DNA of 8,235 nucleotides from Deltaproteobacteria bacterium (GTDB lineage: Bacteria; Desulfobacterota; Binatia; UBA9968): the NCBI GenBank assembly GCA_005878685.1, contig VBLN01000042.1:1-8235 (forward strand). Direction: 5' to 3'. The notes beneath the pieces are model-generated. The model ran no database searches. It worked only from the letters and a program-made list of their open reading frames with translations, and was not told the DNA's origin. A program made the position numbers and the translations under genes. This document shows positions 1 to 5,859 of the stretch, one piece after another; position 1 is the first letter of the stretch; each line of letters begins with the position of its first letter.

Positions 1-173
1 CCGTTCAAATGAATCGTGCAGGCGCCGCACTGGCTGGTATCGCAACCGACGTGCGTGCCGGTCAGCCCCAGATGCTCGCGGAGAAAGTAAACGAGCAGCG
101 TTCGCGGCTCGACCTCGGCTTCATGCTTTACACCGTTGACAGTGACCTTTATGGTTCTGCTCTCATCCATCAT
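1..173 (-). CDS. CoxS-like [2Fe-2S] ferredoxin subunit of an aerobic CO dehydrogenase/xanthine dehydrogenase-type hydroxylase (N-terminal part)
   Basis: Partial gene; 57 codons are visible before it leaves the left edge. The product begins [14 protein letters not shown], a ferredoxin-like beta strand pair, then has [12 protein letters not shown] with Cys44, Cys49 and Cys52. This C-x4-C-x2-C pattern is the plant-type [2Fe-2S] site of the small subunit of molybdenum hydroxylases (CoxS, XdhC/XdhA-N, isoquinoline dehydrogenase small subunits). The fourth Cys of that cluster and the C-terminal four-helix [2Fe-2S]-binding domain should lie beyond the edge. The subunit passes electrons from the molybdenum subunit towards the FAD subunit or an acceptor. 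Start: two adjacent ATGs (171-173 and 168-170). The Shine-Dalgarno GGAAGGA (complement of 180-186) is 6 nt from the first, so 173 is chosen. The substrate cannot be told from this piece; CO is only one possibility. The CoxL and CoxM partners, if present, are outside the window. Confidence 0.9.
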   Translation of the reverse strand, partial: MMDESRTIKVTVNGVKHEAEVEPRTLLVYFLREHLGLTGTHVGCDTSQCGACTIHLN

Positions 174-201
174 CTTTCATCCTTCCGATGTCGTTTCTTC
201 G

Positions 202-231
202 TATATAATTCATTGGATTCATCTCCAGCAA
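202..231 (-). promoter_or_regulatory. Possible sigma-70-type promoter of the CoxS-like gene
   Basis: Reading the minus strand, TTGCTG (complement of 226-231) is followed after 18 bp by TATATA (complement of 202-207). The -35 matches consensus at only 3 of 6 positions; the -10 matches at 4 of 6. Transcription would start near 195, giving a leader of about 22 nt that contains the GGAAGGA ribosome site. Position is convincing, sequence match is moderate. Confidence 0.4.
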
Positions 232-383
232 TACCGGCGTTAAAAATTCTTACCATCGATTGCGCCGCCTTCAAACAGTGGTGATATCCAAATCAGATCT
301 CAGAGTCAAACCTATAACTCCGGCCTTCACTGAAGAAGAATAGGAAGAGATGTGGGGACAAAGAAATTTGCGCGGAATTACGC

Positions 384-389
384 TATAAT
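384..389 (+). promoter_or_regulatory. Consensus -10 box placed for a leaderless transcript of the two-gene cassette
   Basis: A perfect TATAAT ends 6 bases before the ATG at 396. Transcription normally begins about 7 nt after the -10 box, which puts +1 on or beside the A of that ATG. There is no Shine-Dalgarno sequence in the preceding bases (ATTACGCTATAATAGACTC), which fits leaderless translation. No good -35 hexamer is seen at 16-18 bp; the best nearby candidate, GGGACA at 355-360, is 23 bp away. Confidence 0.55.
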
Positions 390-395
390 AGACTC

Positions 396-611
396 ATGGA
401 AACGGCCTCCTTACGGAAGAATGTCATCACCCGTGTTATCCGGAATGGAGATCCTCCGGCCCAAGAATCGCATTGGGATCAAGCCACACCAGAGCAGCGA
501 ATCGAAGCGGTCTGGGATCTGACGCTTCTCTGTCTTGCATGGCAATCAAAGCAAGCCGATGAACCGCGACTTCAGAGATCTATTAGCCGAATTCAACGTT
601 CACAACGTTGA
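396..611 (+). CDS. Small conserved protein upstream of a nucleotidyltransferase (putative antitoxin/partner)
   Basis: A 71-residue, charged, soluble protein with no signal peptide or membrane segment. The middle, WDQATPEQRIEAVWDLT, and the Arg-rich end with LQRSISRIQR resemble small proteins I recall being encoded just before nucleotidyltransferase-like genes in many bacteria: a helix beginning with a PEQR/PEER-type turn and a terminal LQR-x(4)-IQR motif. I know no assigned function. Its last 17 codons and stop overlap the start of the next gene in another frame, so the two are probably translationally coupled. The start at 396 is supported by the TATAAT box immediately upstream and by the absence of any ribosome-binding site, which suggests a leaderless message. 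By analogy with gene pairs in which the small first protein neutralises the second, it could be an antitoxin. That role is inference. Confidence 0.7.
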   Translation: METASLRKNVITRVIRNGDPPAQESHWDQATPEQRIEAVWDLTLLCLAWQSKQADEPRLQRSISRIQRSQR

Positions 612-1014
612 ATTCCTCGTGGTTGGCGCGCACGCTCTGGCTGCGCACGGGCATGTCCGCGCCACAGAAGACCTCGATGTCTGGGTCCGCCCGGATCCAG
701 AGAACGCAAAGAGAGTCCTTGCGGCCTTGCGGGCATTTGGTGCTCCCTTGCACGACCTGACCGAAAAGGACCTTACTAACCCGGGCGTGGTTTTTCAGAT
801 TGGTATAGCCCCGCTGCGGATCGACGTGCTCACCGCCATCGATGGAGTCGATTTCGCCGAGGCTTGGCCCAGTCGGCTGATCACTAAGTTTGCCGATCAA
901 TCCATTGCTGTGTTGTCCAGAGAACACTTGATCAAGAACAAGCGGGCTGCGGGACGAACCCAGGATCTAGCCGACGTTGAAAGACTACTGGGCAAAGAAA
1001 AAAAACAATCCTAA
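559..1014 (+). CDS. Nucleotidyltransferase-fold protein (DUF6036/AbiEii-like; possible toxin of a TA pair)
   Basis: A 151-residue protein of the polymerase-beta-like nucleotidyltransferase fold. Visible motifs: VVGAHALAAHG (residues 21-31) in place of the usual GG/GS loop; the DLD metal-binding pair Asp38 and Asp40 in TEDLDVWVRP; a possible third acidic residue Asp89 in LRIDVLT; and a C-terminal KNKRAAGRTQDLADVE block (about 130-145), which I recall as typical of these small stand-alone proteins. All expected acidic residues are present, so it may be active, transferring a nucleotide to a protein or RNA. An upstream in-frame ATG at 535 would add 8 residues; I prefer 559 because MNRDFRDLLAE matches the usual family beginning. 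There is no strong ribosome site, and the overlap with the preceding gene suggests coupled translation. Related families include toxins and abortive-infection proteins, but the role of this one is not established by sequence. Confidence 0.8.
   Translation: MNRDFRDLLAEFNVHNVEFLVVGAHALAAHGHVRATEDLDVWVRPDPENAKRVLAALRAFGAPLHDLTEKDLTNPGVVFQIGIAPLRIDVLTAIDGVDFAEAWPSRLITKFADQSIAVLSREHLIKNKRAAGRTQDLADVERLLGKEKKQS
589..615. repeat. Perfect 12-bp inverted repeat with 3-base centre inside the gene overlap
   Basis: GAATTCAACGTT (589-600), CAC (601-603), AACGTTGAATTC (604-615): the arms are exact reverse complements and the symmetry stops at the next base pair on each side. It contains the TGA stop (609-611) of the small upstream gene and codons 11-19 of the nucleotidyltransferase. 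It could be an operator for a dimeric regulator or an RNA hairpin limiting translation of the second gene. Confidence 0.9.
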
Positions 1015-1128
1015 CCACCAGGGCTGGATATCCTTCGGGTTTTGCACTTTATGATGCCGGAGTTGCCCGGCATCGGCTTCGAGAGCATGTCCGACCTGAT
1101 CCGTGTCATGCGCGAGCTGGCGCCGTAG
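1015..1128 (+). pseudogene. Possible remnant of an unidentified gene's C-terminus
   Basis: After the nucleotidyltransferase stop, the same frame stays open to a TAG at 1126-1128. The last part reads like a real protein end: MMPELPGIGFESMSDL then IRVMRELAP, coded from 1051. No ribosome site precedes the ATGs at 1051 and 1054, and I cannot name the parent family. It may be a decayed gene end left by insertion of the cassette, or chance coding-like sequence. The remaining bases to 1156 show only the ribosome site of the next gene. Confidence 0.3.
1053..1074. repeat. Hairpin with 8-bp perfect stem
   Basis: GATGCCGG (1053-1060), loop AGTTGC, CCGGCATC (1067-1074). It lies 39 bp past the nucleotidyltransferase stop. 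No T-run follows, so it is not a classical intrinsic terminator; it could still slow or stabilise the 3' end of the cassette message. Confidence 0.5.
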
Positions 1129-1156
1129 GGAAGAACCGTAAGGTCGGGGGTATTTT

Positions 1157-1594
1157 GTGCTTGAATTTCCGGACGTCGCCGTAGCGCACGTGATTCAACT
1201 GGCTGTCGCGCCGGTTTTTCTTCTCTCCGGCATTGGCGCGATTCTGGCCGTCATGACGAACAGGTTGGGTCGAATCATCGATCGCGCTCGCGTGTTGGAG
1301 GCCAGGATCGACGGCGCTTCTGCAGACCTTATCGCCTTGCTCCGCGCCGACCTCGCGACACTGTCACGGCGTGCGAAGCTGATCGGTCGCGCCATCACCC
1401 TCTGCACCATTACGGCGCTTCTCGTGTGCACCGTTATTGCAGTCCTGTTTATGAGCGCGTTTCTGCGCTTCGACGCCTCGATTCCAGTGGCTCTGCTGTT
1501 CATCGCGGCAATGGCGGCTTTTTTTCTTGGACTGCTGTGGTTCCTGCGGGAGATCTATGTCGCCACGGTGAGCCTTCGTATCGGACCCCGTTGA
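1157..1594 (+). CDS. DUF2721 family membrane protein
   Basis: A 145-residue integral membrane protein of unknown function. The hallmark N-terminal stretch is present: AVAPVFLLSGIGAILAVM (residues 16-33) followed by TNRLGRIIDRAR (34-45), which I recognise as the conserved core of DUF2721. Three hydrophobic segments are visible at about 12-33, 79-101 and 109-130. Between the first and second is a charged, helical cytosolic-type loop (about 42-76). The start is GTG at 1157; a G-rich stretch (GTCGGGGG) about 7 nt upstream can serve as ribosome site. No ATG suits the family beginning. It stands alone between the nucleotidyltransferase cassette and the convergent tesA-like gene, with only 40 bp to the stop of the latter and no clear terminator in that gap. 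No biochemical role can be assigned. Confidence 0.85.
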   Translation: MLEFPDVAVAHVIQLAVAPVFLLSGIGAILAVMTNRLGRIIDRARVLEARIDGASADLIALLRADLATLSRRAKLIGRAITLCTITALLVCTVIAVLFMSAFLRFDASIPVALLFIAAMAAFFLGLLWFLREIYVATVSLRIGPR

Positions 1595-1634
1595 TCGGAG
1601 CTATGACGTTAGCCTGACCAGTTCTTCGCATACT

Positions 1635-2273
1635 TCAGAGCAGAGACTGTAGCACCGGCTCCAAGACCTGCCAGACGTTTGCCGCAACGATCTGGTGGCC
1701 TTTGGCGGTCGGGTGGATGCCGTCGGGGAGATTGAGTTCCCGCCGACCTCCCACACCCTCCAATATAAAGGGAATGAGCGCGGCTTTGTTCTTCTTTGCC
1801 AGAGCGGGAAACATCGCTTGGAACTCGCGACCATAGTCGCGTCCCATATTGGTGGGAACCATCATTCCTGCAATGACTAGTTTCACTTTCGGGTACTTCT
1901 CTCTCGTGCGATCGATGATCGCCTGGAGATTTTTCCTCGTGACTTCGACGGGTAGGCCGCGCAACCCATCGTTGGCGCCCAGCTCAAGGACCAAAACGTC
2001 AGCTTTGTTTCTCAGCAGCCAATCTATCCGGCTCAGCCCGCCGGCGCTTGTGTCTCCGCTCTGCCCGGCATTGATGACTTTGAAATTCCAACCGTTGGCG
2101 TCGATCTTTTTTTGAATCAGACTTGGGAAGGCCTGGGATGGCTCGATTCCCAATCCGGCCGTAATGCTATCGCCCAAGAACAAAACAGTCCGGGGCGCCT
2201 GAGCGGCCGCGCTAATCCCGAGCACTAAAAGAGAGCCCAAGACCAGGAAACCAGCCATCTTGCCGCCGCGCAT
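1635..2273 (-). CDS. tesA: TesA-like periplasmic arylesterase/acyl-CoA thioesterase I (SGNH hydrolase)
   Basis: A 212-residue SGNH/GDSL hydrolase that cleaves ester or thioester bonds of acyl chains or aryl esters, probably in the periplasm. Blocks in order: LFLGDSITAGLG with nucleophile Ser36; NAGQSGDTSAGG with oxyanion Gly73; LELGANDGLRG with Asn101; LPDGIHPT with Asp184 and His187. All catalytic residues are present. A signal peptide (hydrophobic residues about 7-23) ends in AAAQA, with likely cleavage after residue 26. Length is close to E. coli TesA (208 residues). Start: ATG at 2271-2273 is chosen; a second ATG at 2256-2258 would give a shorter but still complete signal peptide. Neither has a strong ribosome site. 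The frame is open to 2636, but that extension runs antisense to ybbA and does not look like this family. It is divergent from ybbA-ybbP, as in E. coli. Confidence 0.88.
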   Translation of the reverse strand: MRGGKMAGFLVLGSLLVLGISAAAQAPRTVLFLGDSITAGLGIEPSQAFPSLIQKKIDANGWNFKVINAGQSGDTSAGGLSRIDWLLRNKADVLVLELGANDGLRGLPVEVTRKNLQAIIDRTREKYPKVKLVIAGMMVPTNMGRDYGREFQAMFPALAKKNKAALIPFILEGVGGRRELNLPDGIHPTAKGHQIVAANVWQVLEPVLQSLL

Positions 2274-2281
2274 GAGTTGTG

Positions 2282-2311
2282 TTGACGCTATAAAACATCT
2301 ACAGTTAGATT
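2282..2311 (+). promoter_or_regulatory. Possible promoter of ybbA-ybbP
   Basis: TTGACG (2282-2287, 5 of 6 consensus positions) and TAGATT (2306-2311, 4 of 6) are 18 bp apart in the 94-bp gap between the divergent tesA-like and ybbA genes. Transcription would start near 2318, giving a leader of about 50 nt. The gap must also hold the tesA promoter; on that strand only a weak TATAGC (complement of 2287-2292) is seen. Confidence 0.4.
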
Positions 2312-2367
2312 TTGCCGTGTCAGTTGGAATCTTCCCGCCCAATCGCTCCCGACTTCGTTGACGAACC

Positions 2368-3093
2368 ATGGCCCGCTCCATCATCTTAAGCGTAGAGCAT
2401 TTGAGCAAGACTTTTAAGAGCGGCGACCAGACTCTGACCGTCCTTAAGGATGTTTCATTCGCCATTGAAGAGGGCAGTGCCTGCGCCATCGTCGGGCCTT
2501 CGGGCAGCGGAAAGACCACGCTCATCGGGATCTGCGCGGGCCTGGAGCGTCCGACGGATGGCGCGGTGATTTTCAACGGAATCCCCATGCATCTCGCAAG
2601 CGAGGAAGAGCTTGGCCGGATCCGGAACCAATTCATCGGGTTTGTCTTTCAAACCTTTCAGCTGCTGCCCTCGCTCAGCGCCCTTGAGAACGTCATGATC
2701 CCCGCGGAGATCCGCGGGGAAAATCACGCGCGCAGCCACGCCTCGGAACTGCTGAAGCGCGTCGGCCTGGAAGAGCGTCTGCATCACTACCCGGTCCAGC
2801 TTTCGGGCGGAGAGCAATAGCGCGTTGCCATTGCCCGCGCCTTTATGAACCAACCCAAGATCCTCTTCGCCGACGAGCCCATGGGCAATCTCGACGCGGA
2901 AATCGCGGCAGAGATCGTGGGGCTGATCTTCGAGTTGAACGCCACGATGGGGACGACCCTCATGCTGGTCACCCACGACCGCGAGCTGACACAGAGGGCC
3001 GACCGCGTCATCGGCTTGAAGGGCGGAACGGTGGCTGCCGACACTCGGGTCGAAAGTGGACTCTCGCGAGAAGCCAGGGAGCCGCGACCGTGA
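2368..3093 (+). pseudogene. ybbA: YbbA-like ABC transporter ATPase interrupted by an in-frame amber codon
   Basis: A 241-codon LolD/MacB-type ATPase that would power the YbbP permease. Motifs in order: Walker A GPSGSGKTT (43-51), Q-loop VFQTFQLLP (Gln95), signature LSGGEQ (145-150), then TAG as codon 151 (2818-2820), then RVAIARAF, Walker B ILFADEP (165-171), D-loop GNLD (173-176) and switch His203 in LVTHD. The family normally reads LSGGEQQRVAIARA, so TAG replaces a Gln codon; CAG to TAG is one transition. As written, translation gives a 150-residue fragment lacking Walker B. A restart at ATG 2845 could make the other part, but no ribosome site precedes it. Codon 1 (ATG 2368) follows an in-frame TGA, so no earlier start is possible. 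The TGA at 3091-3093 overlaps the GTG of ybbP. Sequencing error, recent nonsense mutation and suppression all remain possible; a dead gene is not proven. Confidence 0.9.
2699..2720. repeat. Perfect 9-bp GC-rich hairpin inside ybbA
   Basis: TCCCCGCGG (2699-2707), loop AGAT, CCGCGGGGA (2712-2720), followed by AAA. It lies in codons 111-118 of the ATPase, about 100 bp before the amber codon. The encoded IPAEIRGE matches normal family sequence, so the symmetry may be a by-product of codon choice. Confidence 0.6.
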
Positions 3094-5627
3094 AGCCTTT
3101 CTTTGGACGATGGGTTTGGAGGATGGCTTTGCGAGAAGCGCGCTGCGGCCTCAGGGCGCTACTCCTCTCGATGTCCTGTGTTACGCTTGGGGTGGCTTCC
3201 TTCGTTGCCGTTGCCTCGTTTCGCAACAATCTGGAAACCAGCATCAACGAGCAATCGAAGAGCTTGCTGGGAGCCGACCTGGCGATCGAGAGCCGGCAAC
3301 CCCTTTCCCGGGAGGCCGAGGCATGGATCGCCTCGCTCGGTGGCGAGCAGTCCCGTCAGATCAGCTTCTCCTCCATGGCTTCCTTCCCCGAGTCGAATAA
3401 GGCACGCCTGGTGCAGGTGAGGGCGCTGGCCGGCGGGTTCCCCTATTACGGCGCGCTGGAAACCGAGCCTTCATCGGCGAGCAAGGAATTCCAAGCCGGG
3501 CCCTTTGCCTTGGTCGACGAGACTTTGATGTTTCAGTTTGGTATCCGCCTTGGAGACCGCCTGAGAATCGGCGACCACGATTTCCGCATCGCGGGAAAGC
3601 TCCGAAAGATTCCGGGAGAAACGCTGGCTTTTTCTCTGATCAGCCCGCGCGTTTACATATCCCTCGCCCAACTGGATCAATCTCAACTTTTGGCAAAAGG
3701 CAGCATCGTTCGCTACCGCGTCTACTTCAGGTTGGATCCACATGTCGACGCCGATCAGCTGGTCCAGCGCATCTCGCCCCAGCTCTCGCGTCTGCAGCTG
3801 GAAGCCGACACCGTTAGCAGGCGAAAAGCCGCCATCTCCCGCTCGATGGAGAATCTTTCCCGTTACCTCCAGCTGGCGGTCTTCATCGCCGTTTTACTCG
3901 CGGGGGTGGGGGTGGCCAGCGGCATCCACGCTTACAGCAAAGAAAAGATTTCCTCGGTGGCGCTGCTCCGCTGCATCGGCGCCAGGCCGGGTGAAACCGT
4001 GTGCGTCTACGTCGTCCAGGCGACGATGGTCGCGCTGGCGGGCTCTTGTTTGGGAGCCATCCTCGGTGTGTCGATGCAGGCGCTGCTCCCCCTCATGCTC
4101 AAAGATTTTCTTCCGTTGAAAGCCGCTTTCTCACCGGACCCGAAGGGAGTGTTCGTGGGCATGGGGATAGGGTTCGGTACGACCCTGCTTTTTTCGCTCC
4201 TCCCTTTGGTATCGCTCAGAAAGGTCTCTCCGCTCCTCGCGCTCCGATCCGCTTACGAAACCAGCCGGGTAGCCAGGGATCCGCTGCTCTGGCTGATTTT
4301 CTTTCTTATCGCAGCGGCTGTCCTGGGGTTTGCGGTAGCTTACACGGAGCGGTGGTATCATGGGGTCTGGTTCGCACTGGCCGTGCTCGGAGTCTTCGGG
4401 CTGCTTGCATGGATCGCCAAGGGGATCTCAACTCTGATGAGGAAGCTCCTGCCGTATTCCTTGCCCTATCCGTGGCGCCAGGGCCTCGCTAATCTCTATC
4501 GCCCCAACAATCAGACGATGGCCGTGATGCTCTCTCTCGGCCTGGGAACTTTCCTCCTCGCGACCCTTTACAGCGTCCAGAACATGTTGTTGCAACAGGT
4601 CGCCGAGAGAAGCGGAAAGGGCGAGCCAAATCTCGTGCTCTTCGACGTCCAGAAGGATCAAAGGCAAGGCATCAAAGCCCTCTTCAGGTCGCTCAACGTC
4701 CGGCTTTATCAAGAGGTGCCCATTGTTACGATGCGACTTGCCGCCATCAACGAGCGACGAGTCGAGGAGATCCAAGCAGACCCCAATTCAAAGATTCCCT
4801 CTTGGGCTCTGCGCCGGGAGTATCGGTCCACCTACCGCAGCCGCCTAACGGGCGCGGAGCAAATTATCGCGGGAAAGTGGCAGAGGGAAACCACCTCTGA
4901 TGCGCAATCGATTCCGATCTCGCTTGAGAAGGGAATCGCCGAATCGCTGAAAGTCGCCGTGGGCGATCATTTGCAATTTGAGCTGCAGGGGGTTCCCCTG
5001 CTCACTCAAGTCGCCAGCATTCGGGAGGTCGACTGGCATCGCGTGCAGCCCAATTTCTTCGTCGTTTTCCCAGCAGGCGTGCTGGAAAACGCCCCGCAGT
5101 TCTATGCGCTGGTCACCCGGACCGACTCGAGTCAGCTCTCGGCCCGCCTCCAGCGCGCGATCGTGGAAAGCTTCCCCAGTGTTTCCATGATCGATTTGAC
5201 GCTTGTCCTCAACACCCTGGACTCCATACTCGGCAGAGTTTCCGACGCGATTCGATTCCTCTCCCTTTTTACCATCCTCACCGGCCTTGCCGTGCTTGCC
5301 AGCGCCGTCCTGAGCAGCCGCTCCCAGCGCCTCAAGGAAAGCATTCTGATGAGAACTCTCGGAGCCCCGCGCTCCCAAATTATTAAGACGATTGTGGCGG
5401 AGTATCTCTTTTTGGGTGCGATCTCAGCTATGACCGGCGTCTTTCTTGCCGCGCTGGCAAGTTGGGGTTTGACCTTCTATTTTGTCGGCGCTGTTGCTTC
5501 CGTCCCGCTCGCGCCTGTCTTATTGATTCTGTCTCTGGTCACAGCAGTGACAGTGTTGGCGGGAGTGACGGGCTGCTGGGGAATCTTTCAGCGTCCGGCT
5601 CTTGAAGTTCTCCGGGCGGAGACCTAG
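3090..5627 (+). CDS. ybbP: YbbP-like FtsX-family ABC transporter permease
   Basis: An 845-residue inner-membrane permease, partner of the YbbA ATPase and near the size of E. coli YbbP (804). Ten hydrophobic segments are visible: about 22-43, 260-280, 305-335, 352-376, 400-417, 426-446, 479-500, 720-742, 770-795 and 808-832. Large soluble periplasmic regions lie at about 45-255 (MacB-type core domain) and 505-715. Two FtsX modules are seen, about 262-385 (with ISSVALLRCIGARPGE) and 722-840 (with ESILMRTLGAPRSQ), the second ending in PALEVLRAE as is typical. The GTG start overlaps the ybbA TGA in GTGA, with AGGGAG at 3076-3081 as ribosome site 8 nt upstream. The gene is intact although its ATPase gene is interrupted. 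It ends in TAG. This class does mechanotransmission or lipoprotein/lipid handling rather than solute import; the exact substrate is unknown. Confidence 0.9.
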   Translation: MKPFFGRWVWRMALREARCGLRALLLSMSCVTLGVASFVAVASFRNNLETSINEQSKSLLGADLAIESRQPLSREAEAWIASLGGEQSRQISFSSMASFPESNKARLVQVRALAGGFPYYGALETEPSSASKEFQAGPFALVDETLMFQFGIRLGDRLRIGDHDFRIAGKLRKIPGETLAFSLISPRVYISLAQLDQSQLLAKGSIVRYRVYFRLDPHVDADQLVQRISPQLSRLQLEADTVSRRKAAISRSMENLSRYLQLAVFIAVLLAGVGVASGIHAYSKEKISSVALLRCIGARPGETVCVYVVQATMVALAGSCLGAILGVSMQALLPLMLKDFLPLKAAFSPDPKGVFVGMGIGFGTTLLFSLLPLVSLRKVSPLLALRSAYETSRVARDPLLWLIFFLIAAAVLGFAVAYTERWYHGVWFALAVLGVFGLLAWIAKGISTLMRKLLPYSLPYPWRQGLANLYRPNNQTMAVMLSLGLGTFLLATLYSVQNMLLQQVAERSGKGEPNLVLFDVQKDQRQGIKALFRSLNVRLYQEVPIVTMRLAAINERRVEEIQADPNSKIPSWALRREYRSTYRSRLTGAEQIIAGKWQRETTSDAQSIPISLEKGIAESLKVAVGDHLQFELQGVPLLTQVASIREVDWHRVQPNFFVVFPAGVLENAPQFYALVTRTDSSQLSARLQRAIVESFPSVSMIDLTLVLNTLDSILGRVSDAIRFLSLFTILTGLAVLASAVLSSRSQRLKESILMRTLGAPRSQIIKTIVAEYLFLGAISAMTGVFLAALASWGLTFYFVGAVASVPLAPVLLILSLVTAVTVLAGVTGCWGIFQRPALEVLRAET

Positions 5628-5859
5628 GGAGTCAGTGTCTTGACCGAAGACCCGTGTCAGTCCCCTTCGCTGCGATGCCTGATCTGCGGCCGGGCTTAGA
5701 TTGACATGCTATCTGGTTATCGAATAGCCTTACGCCCGAAAAAGGCCGTTAGCGGAGCCCGACTTTCACTGTGTGAGGCGCGCGGGCCTGAAAAAAGTCT
5801 GGCGTGGCCGGCTAGAGACATCTTTGGATTCTCGGGCTTTTCGTTTTGGGAGGTGATTT
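5628..5859. other. Intergenic region between ybbP and the substrate-binding protein gene
   Basis: These 232 bp contain no convincing gene. A weak dyad GTCTT-GACCG-AAGAC (5637-5651) just past ybbP has no T-run after it, so termination there is doubtful. A possible promoter lies at 5701-5730, and the strong ribosome site of the next gene is at the right end. Confidence 0.6.
5701..5730 (+). promoter_or_regulatory. Possible promoter of the binding-protein/ThDP-enzyme unit
   Basis: A perfect -35 hexamer TTGACA (5701-5706) is followed after 18 bp by TAGCCT (5725-5730), which matches the -10 consensus at 3 of 6 positions. The untranslated leader would be about 120 nt. The call rests mainly on the -35. 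Confidence 0.35.

Larger units (their letters stand above)
174..395. other. Divergent intergenic region between the CoxS-like gene and the nucleotidyltransferase cassette
   Basis: This AT-richer 222-bp stretch separates divergently transcribed genes. It holds the leader and possible promoter of the leftward gene and, at its right end, the -10 box of the rightward cassette. A second plus-strand TATAAT lies at 204-209, but nothing starts just downstream of it. I see no credible small gene, RNA gene or terminator here. Confidence 0.6.

Noticed and set aside
204..209. Second plus-strand TATAAT as a promoter for the cassette
   Set aside because: No -35 partner and no gene start follow within a reasonable distance; the box at 384-389 is far better placed. 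The same bases may serve the minus strand.
9..284. Plus-strand open frame of 91 codons over the CoxS-like gene
   Set aside because: It is the antisense shadow of a gene with a clear [2Fe-2S] Cys motif and has no ribosome site or recognisable domain.
2274..2636. N-terminal extension of the esterase frame by 121 codons
   Set aside because: The extension lies antisense to ybbA, has no resemblance to SGNH hydrolases, and would bury the signal peptide inside the protein.
2455..2976. Minus-strand open frame of 173 codons opposite ybbA
   Set aside because: It is antisense to the Walker A, signature and Walker B coding sequence and has no family features of its own.
5625..5699. Read-through of the ybbP TAG as evidence for a recoded genetic code
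   Set aside because: The 23-codon extension shows no conserved sequence, and ybbP already ends at the usual family C-terminus, so TAG looks like a true stop.
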